Shown here: positions 1 to 6,559 of the stretch, in pieces
Numbering within the stretch: position 1 is the stretch's first letter
Layout: every line of letters begins with the position of its first letter
Assembly: GCA_049644305.1 (NCBI GenBank)
Contig: JBARRQ010000167.1
Span: 1-17,854, forward strand
DNA from: AC-32 sp049644305
GTDB lineage: Bacteria > Actinomycetota > Thermoleophilia > Gaiellales > Gaiellaceae
Length of the DNA: 17,854 nt
Direction of reading: 5' to 3'
Notes under the pieces: model-generated
What the model was told of the DNA's origin: nothing
The model's database searches: none
The model's input: only the letters and a program-made list of their open reading frames with translations
Translations under genes and position numbers: made by a program

Positions 1-1096
1 CGTCCAGCCCAAGCTGGACGGCCGGGGCCTCCGGTGGCACGAGCCCGGGGGCACTCGAGGAAAGACGTGTCAGCTCGAGCTCCGCTCCCTCGGGCGCGGC
101 TTCGCGAAGAAGCCGCTCGACCTCCGCTGCGATGGTCTCGACGTCCTGGCCCGGCGCAAGCCGGATCGACAGGTTCGCCTCGGCGGCGACCGGTAGCACC
201 GTCTTCTGGAGGACGGGCGACCCGCCGGCGACCCCGTTCACGTCGAGCGCCGGCTCGGCGGTCGTGCGCAGGTAGAACTCGTCTGCCGCGCGGGGGTACG
301 CCGGCCGCGCACCCGCCTCGGCAAGGAGCTCGGCGCCCGGAACGAGCTGCGCCCAGCCTGCGACCTCCGCGTCCGTCGGAGGCGCGATGCCGGCGCGCAA
401 CGGCTCGGGAAGGACGCCGTCACGCGGCAGGATCGACGCCAGCATCTCGTTCAGCGCATGCACCGCGTTCAGCGCCGCGCCGCCGTAAACCCCGGAGTGG
501 AGGTCTCGCGCTCCTGTGCGCACCGCGAGGTGGAAGTAGACGAGCCCGCGGGTGGCGACGTTGAACTCGGGAACGCCGCGCGTGGTCATGCCGCTGTCGA
601 AGATGATGGCCGCGTCACCGCCGCGCTCGTCGCCGGCGAGGAAGTCGACGATCTGGTGACCTCCGCTCTCCTCCTCGGCGTCGCAGGTGACTCTGACGTT
701 CACCGGTAGCTCACCCGCCGCTGCGAGCTCGGCTGCGGCTTTCAGGAGGATGTAGAGCTGGCCCTTGTCGTCGGCGACGCCCCGGCCGTAGAGCCAGCCG
801 TCACGCTTCTCCAGCGAGAACGGGTCCGAGTCCCAGAGCTCGAGAGGGTCGGGCGGCTGAACGTCGACGTGCCCGTAGACGAGGACTGTCGGCGCGTCCC
901 CGTTCGAAGCAGGAAGATCACCCAGGATCAGCGGCTGGGTGTCAGTCGGGACGACTTCCGCGGTGCCGCCGGCGCGACGCACGAACTCGGCGAGCCACTC
1001 GGCCGCGGCCTGCACGTCGGCAGCGTGAGCCGGATCGGCGCTGACGCTCGGAATCCGAACCAGCTCCGCAAGCTCGTCGAACCAGGCCTCCGCCAC
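1..1096 (-). CDS. M20-family metallopeptidase (dipeptidase/ArgE/CPG2 type), C-terminus beyond window
   Basis: About 365 residues are visible and the reading frame is open to the window edge; M20 enzymes are usually 430-460 residues, so the C-terminal metal-binding end is missing. These cytosolic di-zinc enzymes hydrolyse dipeptides or N-acyl amino acids. Visible metal-site motifs are GHVDVQP (H76, D78), GRGVADDKG with the bridging Asp D109, and the catalytic EEES stretch at E141-E143. The dimerisation (lid) domain follows from about residue 175, including a HSGVYGG motif. I chose the GTG at 1096 because a TAG stop lies just upstream in frame and a TAGACT hexamer ends 8 bases before this GTG, a spacing repeated at many genes here. 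It lies 21 bases after the sigma-factor gene. The substrate cannot be named from sequence; the family call is firm. Confidence 0.9.
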   Translation of the reverse strand, partial: MAEAWFDELAELVRIPSVSADPAHAADVQAAAEWLAEFVRRAGGTAEVVPTDTQPLILGDLPASNGDAPTVLVYGHVDVQPPDPLELWDSDPFSLEKRDGWLYGRGVADDKGQLYILLKAAAELAAAGELPVNVRVTCDAEEESGGHQIVDFLAGDERGGDAAIIFDSGMTTRGVPEFNVATRGLVYFHLAVRTGARDLHSGVYGGAALNAVHALNEMLASILPRDGVLPEPLRAGIAPPTDAEVAGWAQLVPGAELLAEAGARPAYPRAADEFYLRTTAEPALDVNGVAGGSPVLQKTVLPVAAEANLSIRLAPGQDVETIAAEVERLLREAAPEGAELELTRLSSSAPGLVPPEAPAVQLGLD

Positions 1097-1104
1097 GGCG
1101 GCGG

Positions 1105-1110
1105 AGTCTA
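1105..1110 (-). promoter_or_regulatory. putative -10 box (TAGACT) of M20 peptidase, leaderless
   Basis: On the minus strand TAGACT lies between the sigma-factor stop codon and the GTG start of the peptidase, with 8 bases between the hexamer and the GTG. A transcript from it would begin at or next to the start codon. No convincing -35 is visible. It suggests the peptidase can be transcribed independently of the sigma gene. Confidence 0.45.
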
Positions 1111-1117
1111 TGGCGAA

Positions 1118-2203
1118 CTACGCCACGTCGCGGAGCGCGACCGCGTCGGCGAGCGCGCGCAGCTTCTTCAGGCTCTGGTTCTCGATCTGGCGGATGCGCT
1201 CGCGCGTGACGTTGAACGCCCGGCCGACCTCGTCCAGCGTGCACGGGTGCTCGCCGTTGAGTCCGTAGCGAAGCTCGAGCACGCGCCGCTCGCGCAGGCT
1301 CAGCGTCGACAGGACCCGGCGAAGCGTCGCCTTGCGAAGCTCGACCTCCGCGGCTTCTTCCGGCAGGGGCTCGCTCTCGTCGGTCAGGAAGTGGCCGAAC
1401 TCCGACTCCTCCTCGTCCCCGACAGGCTTCTCGAGCGAGACCGGAGCCTGCGAGCTGCGGCGAATCTGCTCGACCTCTTCGGCCGAGAGCTCAACGTCTT
1501 CGCCGATCTCGAACGCCGTCGGCTCTCGCCCCAGCTCCGCGCGGAGCTTCCGCTCGGAACGGACGATCTTGTTCAGCTTCTCGACGATGTGCACCGGCAT
1601 CCGGATCGTGCGGGCCTTGTCCGCTAGCGCGCGGGCGACGGCCTGGCGGATCCACCATGTCGCGTAGGTCGAGAACTTGAACCCCTTGCGGTGGTCGAAC
1701 TTCTCGGCCGCCCGCACGAGCCCGATCGTCCCCTCCTGGATCAGATCGAGGAACGGCAGGCCCTGGTTGCGGTACTTCTTGGCGATCGAGACCACTAGGC
1801 GCAGGTTCGCCTCGACCATCTCCTGCTTGGCGCGGTGCTCGCCGCGCTCGATCCGCTTCGCCAGCTCCACCTCCTGCGCGGCGGTGAGCAGGTCGACCTT
1901 GCCGATGTCCTTGAGGAAGAGCTGCAGCGAGTCGGTCGTGATCTCCCGGACTTCCGACCGCGCCTCTTGCTCCTCGGCCCCTGCTGCTCCGTCCTCCACC
2001 ACGTCGATCTGCTGCTCTTCGAGCGCGTGGTAGAAGTCATCGATCTGCCCGGCGTCGAGCTCGAGCTCCCCCAGCGCGAGCGCGATCTCCGCCGTGCTGA
2101 GCGAGCCGTTCGCGCGCCCGCTCTCCAGCAACCCCTTGGCCTCGTCGGTCTCGAGCACCTCGGCGATGCTCATCGACCTGGCCCGCTCCCCCTGCTCCCT
2201 CAC
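1118..2203 (-). CDS. rpoD: RpoD/SigA-family RNA polymerase sigma factor
   Basis: A 361-residue group 1/2 sigma-70 protein that directs RNA polymerase to housekeeping-type promoters. Region 1.2 starts near residue 91 (DSLQLFLKDIGKV). Region 2 spans about 125-195, with the core-binding LDLIQEGTIGL and the -10-recognising FSTYATWWIRQA. Region 3 starts at about 198 (ARTIRMPVH). Region 4.2 at 322-348 carries the helix-turn-helix TLDEVGRAFNVTRERIRQIE that reads the -35. The acidic N-terminal segment (residues 1-90) is short compared with long RpoD proteins. The GTG start at 2203 has a strong ribosome site, AGGGAGGA, about 5 bases upstream; an ATG ten codons in is the alternative. Whether this is the primary sigma factor or a close paralogue (Hrd/SigB type) cannot be decided without the rest of the genome. 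It lies downstream of the TPR gene on the same strand. Confidence 0.95.
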   Translation of the reverse strand: MREQGERARSMSIAEVLETDEAKGLLESGRANGSLSTAEIALALGELELDAGQIDDFYHALEEQQIDVVEDGAAGAEEQEARSEVREITTDSLQLFLKDIGKVDLLTAAQEVELAKRIERGEHRAKQEMVEANLRLVVSIAKKYRNQGLPFLDLIQEGTIGLVRAAEKFDHRKGFKFSTYATWWIRQAVARALADKARTIRMPVHIVEKLNKIVRSERKLRAELGREPTAFEIGEDVELSAEEVEQIRRSSQAPVSLEKPVGDEEESEFGHFLTDESEPLPEEAAEVELRKATLRRVLSTLSLRERRVLELRYGLNGEHPCTLDEVGRAFNVTRERIRQIENQSLKKLRALADAVALRDVA

Positions 2204-2307
2204 TGCGTCCTCCCTGGGCTCGTGACGGTCCGCACGCGGCTCTGCGGATGCGGCACTCTCTCATGCGTACCGGACGGACGCCATAGGCCGAACGGCTCAT
2301 TTTGCGC
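2204..2307 (-). promoter_or_regulatory. leader/intergenic region upstream of sigma factor
   Basis: These 104 bases separate the TPR gene stop from the sigma start. A strong Shine-Dalgarno (AGGGAGGA) lies at the sigma end. An interrupted inverted repeat lies at 2230-2253 (CCGCA...TGCGG with an inner CGC/GCG) and could fold in the sigma leader mRNA. I do not see a convincing -10/-35 pair, so the sigma gene may be read from the TPR promoter or from a promoter I cannot recognise. Confidence 0.3.
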
Positions 2308-3270
2308 TCAGCGGGTCCCAACCCCGCGGAGCGCGGCAAGGTATGCGGCCGCTTGCCGGCCCAGCGCCGACCTCGGGTCTTCGGCTTTGACCCGGCGGAG
2401 CTCCTGCCTTGCCCTGTCGACCTGCGCGATCCAGACCAGGAGCAAGCCGAGATGGAAGCGCACGGTCTGGGCGTGTGGGAACACGCGCACGAGCGGGCCC
2501 AGCCGGCTGAAGGCCAGCGACGGATTGTCCTTGTCGAAGAGACCGACGGCGGCTGCGGCGCGAGCCTCGGGGTCGCGGGGCGCGTTGCGCGCGGCGGCGG
2601 CGAACTCCCGCTCGGCCGAGCGAGGGCGGCCGAGCTTCTGAAGCGCGACGCCGTAGAGGATGAGGGCGTGCTTGCCACCGCGGGCCGCAGCACGCGCCAG
2701 AGCCGAGAGCTGTTGCGGAGGCGCGAGCACGCGCAGGCCCAACGGCGTCTCGAACGACGGGACGAAGACCGGCAGGCGGGGCGCGAACTGCGGGTGAAGG
2801 AAGTCGGAAGCGCTGACCGCATACGGGGTGTCCGGCTGCAGGCTCTTCGCCGCGCGCCAGGCGGTGACGGCCTCGGCGTCGCGGTGTGACCAGTACAGGG
2901 CGAGGCCCAGGTGGAGCGCCACGAGCGAGCTTCCCGGATGCTCGGCGGCGAGAGTCTGCAGGCGAGTGACGCTGTTGCTCGGCCACCTTGCGAACGCCGA
3001 GCCCACCTGTGCCTCGAGGGAGCGGTAGCGGTCGAAGAGCCGCGCTGCCTGCTTCGGGTCACCGTTGTGGTAGAGCGTCGCGGCGCGGCGAAGCGCGTTC
3101 GCCTCGGCGTCCGTCCGCACGCCGAGGTCAAGCGCCAGCGGCGGTCGCCCGGGCCGCGGCTTCGTCGTCGGGACTGTGCTGCGAGTCGCCAGCACGCCGA
3201 TCACGACAACCCCCGACGCGACAACGGCGGCAAGCGCGACCAGGGAGAAGATTCTGCCCCTTGGACTCAT
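2308..3270 (-). CDS. membrane-anchored TPR-like repeat protein of unknown function
   Basis: A 320-residue protein from the chosen ATG (MSPRGRIF). Residues 7-28 form one hydrophobic segment, a signal anchor. The rest is an alpha-helical, Ala/Leu/Arg-rich extracytoplasmic part with degenerate tetratricopeptide signatures: repeats of the type A-x-x-LYHNGDPKQAARLFDRY, LGLALYWSHRDAEAVTAWRAAKSLQP, YGVALQKLGRPRSAEREFAAAARNAP and LGLLLVWIAQVDRARQELRRVKAEDP. TPRs generally bind proteins, so a scaffold or assembly role is possible, but no partner is indicated. An upstream in-frame ATG at 3309 would add 13 residues before the anchor. I prefer 3270 because a TATCGT hexamer ends 7 bases upstream, as in other leaderless genes here, and the longer start would run into the divergent promoter region. 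It is followed by the sigma-factor gene on the same strand. Confidence 0.75.
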   Translation of the reverse strand: MSPRGRIFSLVALAAVVASGVVVIGVLATRSTVPTTKPRPGRPPLALDLGVRTDAEANALRRAATLYHNGDPKQAARLFDRYRSLEAQVGSAFARWPSNSVTRLQTLAAEHPGSSLVALHLGLALYWSHRDAEAVTAWRAAKSLQPDTPYAVSASDFLHPQFAPRLPVFVPSFETPLGLRVLAPPQQLSALARAAARGGKHALILYGVALQKLGRPRSAEREFAAAARNAPRDPEARAAAAVGLFDKDNPSLAFSRLGPLVRVFPHAQTVRFHLGLLLVWIAQVDRARQELRRVKAEDPRSALGRQAAAYLAALRGVGTR

Positions 3271-3277
3271 CTCAGCG

Positions 3278-3283
3278 ACGATA
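3278..3283 (-). promoter_or_regulatory. possible -10 box (TATCGT) of TPR gene, leaderless
   Basis: TATCGT on the minus strand ends 7 bases before the ATG at 3270. The match to TANNNT is weak, and the call rests mainly on the same spacing recurring at other genes of this window. Confidence 0.3.
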
Positions 3284-3315
3284 GCCGCGGCGGTGGCGAA
3301 GCACCTCACTCGCTA

Positions 3316-3321
3316 TACAAT
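3316..3321 (+). promoter_or_regulatory. -10 box (TACAAT, within TATACAAT) of the cysteine-synthesis operon, leaderless
   Basis: TACAAT matches the sigma-70 -10 consensus at five of six positions and ends 8 bases before the ATG at 3330. Transcription would start at about 3328-3330, giving an mRNA with essentially no leader; indeed no Shine-Dalgarno is present before that ATG. A -35 near 3294-3299 is poor. Confidence 0.6.
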
Positions 3322-3329
3322 CGAAAGCG

Positions 3330-4493
3330 ATGGCTTCGTACAGAGAACTGCTCCAGAGCGTGAAGACCGAGATCGAGGAAGCCGACGCGAAGGGCGTCGA
3401 GAGCCTCCTCGAACAGGGCGCCGTCCTCGTGGACGTGCGCGAGCGGGACGAGTGGGAGCAAGGGCGGATTCCCGGCGCCGTCCACGTCCCCCGCGGAAAC
3501 CTCGAGTCGCGAATCGAGCAGGCGGCTCCGGACCGCTCGCAGCCGGTAGTCCTCTACTGCGCCTCGGGAAACCGCTCTGCCTTCGCTGCGAAGACCCTCG
3601 CTGAGCTCGGCTACGAGCGGCCGGTCTCGCTCGCGGGCGGTTACACCGACTGGCAGCGGAGCGGCCTGCCCACAGAGCTCCCGCGCACGCTCGGCCCCGC
3701 GCGGCACACGCGTTACAGCCGCCATCTGCTGATCCCAGAGGTCGGCGAGGAGGGCCAGCTCCGCCTGCTCGACTCCCGGATCCTGCTCGTCGGCGCCGGG
3801 GGCCTCGGGTCGCCGGCCGCGCTCTACCTGGCGGCAGCGGGCGTCGGGCGGCTCGGAATCGTGGATGCGGACGTCGTCGACGAGACCAACCTGCAGCGGC
3901 AGATCGCGCACTCGACCGACTCCCTAGGGGAGCCGAAGACCGACTCTGCGCGCCGACGCATCGAGGCGCTGAACCCGGATGTCGAAGTCGTCCCGTTCCG
4001 CGAGCGCCTCACGTCGGAGAACATCGAGCGCATCCTCGAGCCCGGCTGGGATGTGATCGTCGACGGGGCCGACAACTTCCCAACCCGCTACCTCGTGAAC
4101 GACGCCTCGGTGTGGCACGACATCCCCGTCGTCCACGGCTCGATCTTCCGCTTCGAGGGCCAGGTGACGGTTTTCAAGCCCGGCTCGGGCCCGTGCTACC
4201 GGTGCCTCTTCCCGCAGCCGCCGCCCCCGGAGCTCGCGCCGAGCTGCGCGGAGGGCGGAGTCCTGGGAGTGCTCCCCGGCGTGATCGGCTCGCTTCAGAC
4301 CTCCGAAGCGCTGAAGCTGGCGCTCGGAATCGGCGAGCCGCTCGTCGGGCGGCTGCTTCTCTTCGACGCGCTCTCGGCAGAGTTCACGGAGATGAAGCTC
4401 CGTCGCGACCCGGCCTGCCCGGTCTGCGGCGAGAGCCCGACGATCACCGACTACATCGACTACCTCGAGTTCTGCTCAGGCGTGCCACATTGA
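3330..4493 (+). CDS. moeB: rhodanese-MoeB fusion: sulfur-carrier adenylyltransferase/sulfurtransferase
   Basis: A 387-residue cytosolic E1-like enzyme that should adenylate the C-terminal Gly-Gly of the sulfur carrier encoded next and then load sulfur on it. Residues 18-115 are a rhodanese domain with active-site Cys C77 (LYCASGNRS) and the GGYTDW motif. Residues 125-387 are a MoeB/ThiF domain: RYSRHLLIPEVG, the nucleotide loop GAGGLGS (155-161), VDADVVDETNLQRQ, the catalytic-type Cys C306 (SCAEGGVLGVLPG), and zinc ligands C289/C292 (CYRC) and C363/C366 (CPVC). In mycobacterial MoeZ, which activates CysO and MoaD, the rhodanese domain is C-terminal; here it is N-terminal. The stop codon overlaps the TTG start of the carrier gene, which implies translational coupling. 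The domain calls are firm; its exact set of carrier partners (CysO alone or also MoaD/ThiS) is inferred. Confidence 0.93.
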   Translation: MASYRELLQSVKTEIEEADAKGVESLLEQGAVLVDVRERDEWEQGRIPGAVHVPRGNLESRIEQAAPDRSQPVVLYCASGNRSAFAAKTLAELGYERPVSLAGGYTDWQRSGLPTELPRTLGPARHTRYSRHLLIPEVGEEGQLRLLDSRILLVGAGGLGSPAALYLAAAGVGRLGIVDADVVDETNLQRQIAHSTDSLGEPKTDSARRRIEALNPDVEVVPFRERLTSENIERILEPGWDVIVDGADNFPTRYLVNDASVWHDIPVVHGSIFRFEGQVTVFKPGSGPCYRCLFPQPPPPELAPSCAEGGVLGVLPGVIGSLQTSEALKLALGIGEPLVGRLLLFDALSAEFTEMKLRRDPACPVCGESPTITDYIDYLEFCSGVPH

Positions 4494-4759
4494 GCGTCGT
4501 CCGGATCCCTCCGACCCTTCGCGGCGAGACCCACGGAGCCCGTGAGGTCGAGGCCAGCGGCCGGACCGTCCGCGAGCTGCTCGACGACCTGATGGGCCGC
4601 TTCCCCGCGCTGCGTGGGCAACTGCTCGAAGACGACGAGCTGGCACCCTTTGTGAACGTCTACGTCGAGGGCGAGGACGTGCGCACGAAGGAGGGCCTCG
4701 AGACGTCCGTTGAGGCCGGCACGACGGTCGTCCTGCTGCCCGCGATGGCGGGTGGCTAG
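4490..4759 (+). CDS. cysO: CysO-like ubiquitin-fold sulfur carrier protein
   Basis: An 89-residue MoaD/ThiS-fold protein ending in PAMAGG; the terminal Gly-Gly is converted to a thiocarboxylate that donates sulfide to CysM. The pattern IPPTLRG at the start, FVNVYVEGEDVR in the middle and VVLLPAMAGG at the end resembles Mycobacterium tuberculosis CysO (93 residues) more than short MoaD or ThiS. The start must be the TTG at 4490, which overlaps the preceding TGA stop in the string TTGA; no other start fits the family length. The gene ends inside the beginning of cysM (8-base overlap). A general MoaD-type carrier is the alternative, but the neighbours cysM and mec make the cysteine role much more likely. 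Confidence 0.92.
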   Translation: MSVVRIPPTLRGETHGAREVEASGRTVRELLDDLMGRFPALRGQLLEDDELAPFVNVYVEGEDVRTKEGLETSVEAGTTVVLLPAMAGG

Positions 4760-5690
4760 CCCGCCGGCGGCCTCGCTCCTCGACCTCGTCGGGAAGACGC
4801 CGCTCGTCGAGCTGTCGCGGCTGTCACCCAGGCCGAGCGTTCGGCTCTACGCGAAGCTCGAAGGCCAGAACCCGACAGGCTCGATCAAGGACCGGGTCGC
4901 CCTGGCGATGGTCGAGGCCGCGGAGCGGGCAGGTGAGCTCGAGCCGGGCAGTGAGCTCCTCGAGCCGACGAGCGGCAACACCGGGATCTCCCTGGCGCTT
5001 GTCGCCCGTCTCAGGAACTACCGCCTCACCTGTGTCATGCCGGAGAACGTGACGGAGGAGCGGCGCAGGCTGCTGCGCCTCTACGGGGCCGAGATCGTCG
5101 AGTCGCCCGGCTCCGAGGGCTCGAACGGCGCCGTTCGCGTCGCGCTCGAGCTGGCCGAGAGAGAGCCCCGTTACCACCTGCTCTTCCAGTACGGAAACGA
5201 GGCGAACCCCGCCGCTCACTATCACGGCACGGGCGCGGAGATCGCCGAAGCGCTCGACCGGGTGGACATCTTCGTAGCCGGCCTCGGCACCGGTGGCACG
5301 TTGATGGGCGCCGGCGCCCGGCTGCGGGAGCGGTTTTCGGAGGTCGTGGTCGCGGCAGCCGAGCCGCTTCCGGGAGATCCGGTCATGGGCCTGCGGTCGC
5401 TCGAGGACGGCTACATCCCGCCGATTCTCGACGTCGCCCGGCTCGACCGGAAGATGCTCGTCTCCAACGCCGAAGCCGTCGCCGGCCTACGTGCCTTGCT
5501 CGAGCAAGAGGGCATCTTCGCCGGGGTCTCCTCCGGCGCCGTCATCCACGTCGCGCGCAAGCTCGCAGCCGAGCTCGACGAGGGCGTCGTCGTCGTGGTC
5601 CTCGCGGACGGCGGCTGGAAGTACCTGTCCGCCGGCTTCTGGGACGCGGCGGACCCCGAGCCCGAGCTGGAGAGCGCCGTCTGGTGGTGA
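4752..5690 (+). CDS. cysM: CysM, O-phosphoserine sulfhydrylase (CysO-thiocarboxylate-dependent cysteine synthase)
   Basis: A 312-residue fold-type II PLP enzyme. It joins the sulfur of CysO thiocarboxylate to the aminoacrylate formed from O-phosphoserine, giving a CysO-cysteine adduct. PLP lysine is K46 in NPTGSIKDR. The substrate loop is EPTSGNTGIS (71-80). The phosphate-binding glycine loop is GLGTGGTLMG (178-186). R215 in the segment VMGLRSLEDGYIP aligns with Arg220 of the mycobacterial enzyme, the residue credited with phosphoserine preference. The C-terminal GWKYLSAGFW also matches mycobacterial CysM. The GTG at 4752 was chosen because it lies 8 bases inside cysO; starting further upstream would translate an unrelated Arg/Cys-rich tail. 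An ordinary O-acetylserine sulfhydrylase is the less likely alternative. Confidence 0.93.
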   Translation: MASPPAASLLDLVGKTPLVELSRLSPRPSVRLYAKLEGQNPTGSIKDRVALAMVEAAERAGELEPGSELLEPTSGNTGISLALVARLRNYRLTCVMPENVTEERRRLLRLYGAEIVESPGSEGSNGAVRVALELAEREPRYHLLFQYGNEANPAAHYHGTGAEIAEALDRVDIFVAGLGTGGTLMGAGARLRERFSEVVVAAAEPLPGDPVMGLRSLEDGYIPPILDVARLDRKMLVSNAEAVAGLRALLEQEGIFAGVSSGAVIHVARKLAAELDEGVVVVVLADGGWKYLSAGFWDAADPEPELESAVWW

Positions 5691-6067
5691 TTCCGCCCGA
5701 GATCCGCAGTGAGCTCGAGGCCCACGCGCAGTCGGAAGCGCCGAACGAGGCCTGCGGGCTCCTCGCCTTCCGGGAAGGGGTCGCGAAGCGCTACATCCCG
5801 GCTCGCAACGGCGCCGCCAGCCCGTACCGCTTCGAGCTCGAGACCGAGCCGGAGAACTGGTTCCTCGAAGACGAGGGTTACGAGCTCGCGGTCTTCCACT
5901 CGCACCTTTCGTCTCCCCCGCGGCCCTCGCGCACGGACGTGGAGAACATCGGGCTCTGGCAGGGCCGCCCCTACGTGATCCTCTCGCTCGGAACAGGCGA
6001 GCTCGCCGCCTGGCGTATCGCAGACGGCGATCCCGACGGCGTGCAGCAAATCCCTCTGAGCTCTTGA
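5684..6067 (+). CDS. mec: Mec-like JAMM metallopeptidase releasing cysteine from CysO
   Basis: A 127-residue zinc peptidase of the JAB1/MPN+ family. It should cut the new cysteine from the C-terminus of CysO-Cys, which regenerates the Gly-Gly carrier. The JAMM motif is complete: E22 in NEACGLL, H72 and H74 in FHSHLSS, and S82 with D85 in PSRTD. The spacing H-S-H-x7-S-x2-D is canonical. The family in mycobacteria is about 146 residues, so this one is slightly short but contains the whole fold. There are two adjacent GTG codons (5684 and 5687); the second lies in GTGA with the cysM stop, a common coupling arrangement, so either may be used. It is last in the operon; two hairpins follow. Confidence 0.9.
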   Translation: MVIPPEIRSELEAHAQSEAPNEACGLLAFREGVAKRYIPARNGAASPYRFELETEPENWFLEDEGYELAVFHSHLSSPPRPSRTDVENIGLWQGRPYVILSLGTGELAAWRIADGDPDGVQQIPLSS

Positions 6068-6082
6068 CCGGTCATTTCAGAC

Positions 6083-6109
6083 GGACGCACGGGCAGAGCG
6101 CGTGCGTCC
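6083..6109. terminator. hairpin after mec, possible terminator
   Basis: A perfect 9-base inverted repeat (GGACGCACG / CGTGCGTCC) with a 9-base loop begins 16 bases after the mec stop codon. It lies between convergent genes. There is no T-run, which is common for terminators in high-GC actinobacteria. Confidence 0.5.
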
Positions 6110-6116
6110 TGATGCC

Positions 6117-6134
6117 GGCACCGCAAGCGGTGCC
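6117..6134. terminator. second hairpin between convergent mec and cupredoxin genes
   Basis: GGCACCGC and GCGGTGCC are separated by two bases, so about 7 pairs form with a CAAG loop, followed by TTCGGATTTG on the plus strand. It sits 27 bases beyond the cupredoxin stop and 49 bases after mec, so it could serve either transcript. Confidence 0.45.
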
Positions 6135-6161
6135 TTCGGATTTGATCGACCTACGAGGGCA

Positions 6162-6524
6162 CTAAGTCGCCTTGAAGGTGCCCTTCATCCCGTACATGGC
6201 GTGGTTCTTCACCGTGCAGATGTAGGGGGACTTGCCCTTCTTCAGGGTGACGGTGAGCGTTGCCGACTGGTTGTGCTTCAAGAGCGGCGTCTTCTTGCCG
6301 GCGATCTTGAAGTCGTGCTTGAGCACGCCCTTGTTGACGACCTTGAAGACGACGACCCCGTGCGGCGCACTCGTCCGCGAGAGCGAGAACTTGTACTCCT
6401 TCGCGGTGACGTTGACCGTCGTCTTTTTCTGGGCCGAATTCCGCGCGCCCGCGAAGGGCGAGACTGCGAGCATGACTGCGACTGCAGCCGCGCAGACGGC
6501 GAGCGGGAACAAGATTCGCTTCAT
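6162..6524 (-). CDS. secreted cupredoxin (plastocyanin/amicyanin-like blue copper protein)
   Basis: A 120-residue exported protein. Residues 1-27 are a signal peptide (MKR, then a hydrophobic stretch, ending near AGA). The mature part is an all-beta cupredoxin with likely copper ligands H70 (LKHDFKI), C103, H108 and M113 in YICTVKNHAMYGMKG. The C-x4-H-x4-M spacing fits a type 1 copper centre. Such proteins carry electrons or bind copper outside the membrane. The ATG at 6524 is supported by AAGGAG five bases upstream; a start at 6563 would add 13 residues and hide the signal peptide. It lies 35 bases after the CNNM/CBS gene on the same strand and may be co-transcribed. The electron partner is unknown. 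Confidence 0.9.
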   Translation of the reverse strand: MKRILFPLAVCAAAVAVMLAVSPFAGARNSAQKKTTVNVTAKEYKFSLSRTSAPHGVVVFKVVNKGVLKHDFKIAGKKTPLLKHNQSATLTVTLKKGKSPYICTVKNHAMYGMKGTFKAT

Positions 6525-6559
6525 GGTTCTCCTTGGAGGTAGCTGACCCCGACGGCCGG

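Noticed and set aside
34..709. Plus-strand frames of 176 and 83 residues
   Set aside because: They are Arg/Pro-rich antisense shadows of the M20 peptidase, whose metal-site motifs read clearly on the minus strand.
2280..2310. GCCGTTCGGC hairpin after the TPR gene as a terminator
   Set aside because: Only about three stable pairs and no T-run; too weak to call.
869..2641. Long plus-strand frames opposite the sigma-factor gene
   Set aside because: Antisense shadows; the minus strand carries all the sigma-70 motifs.
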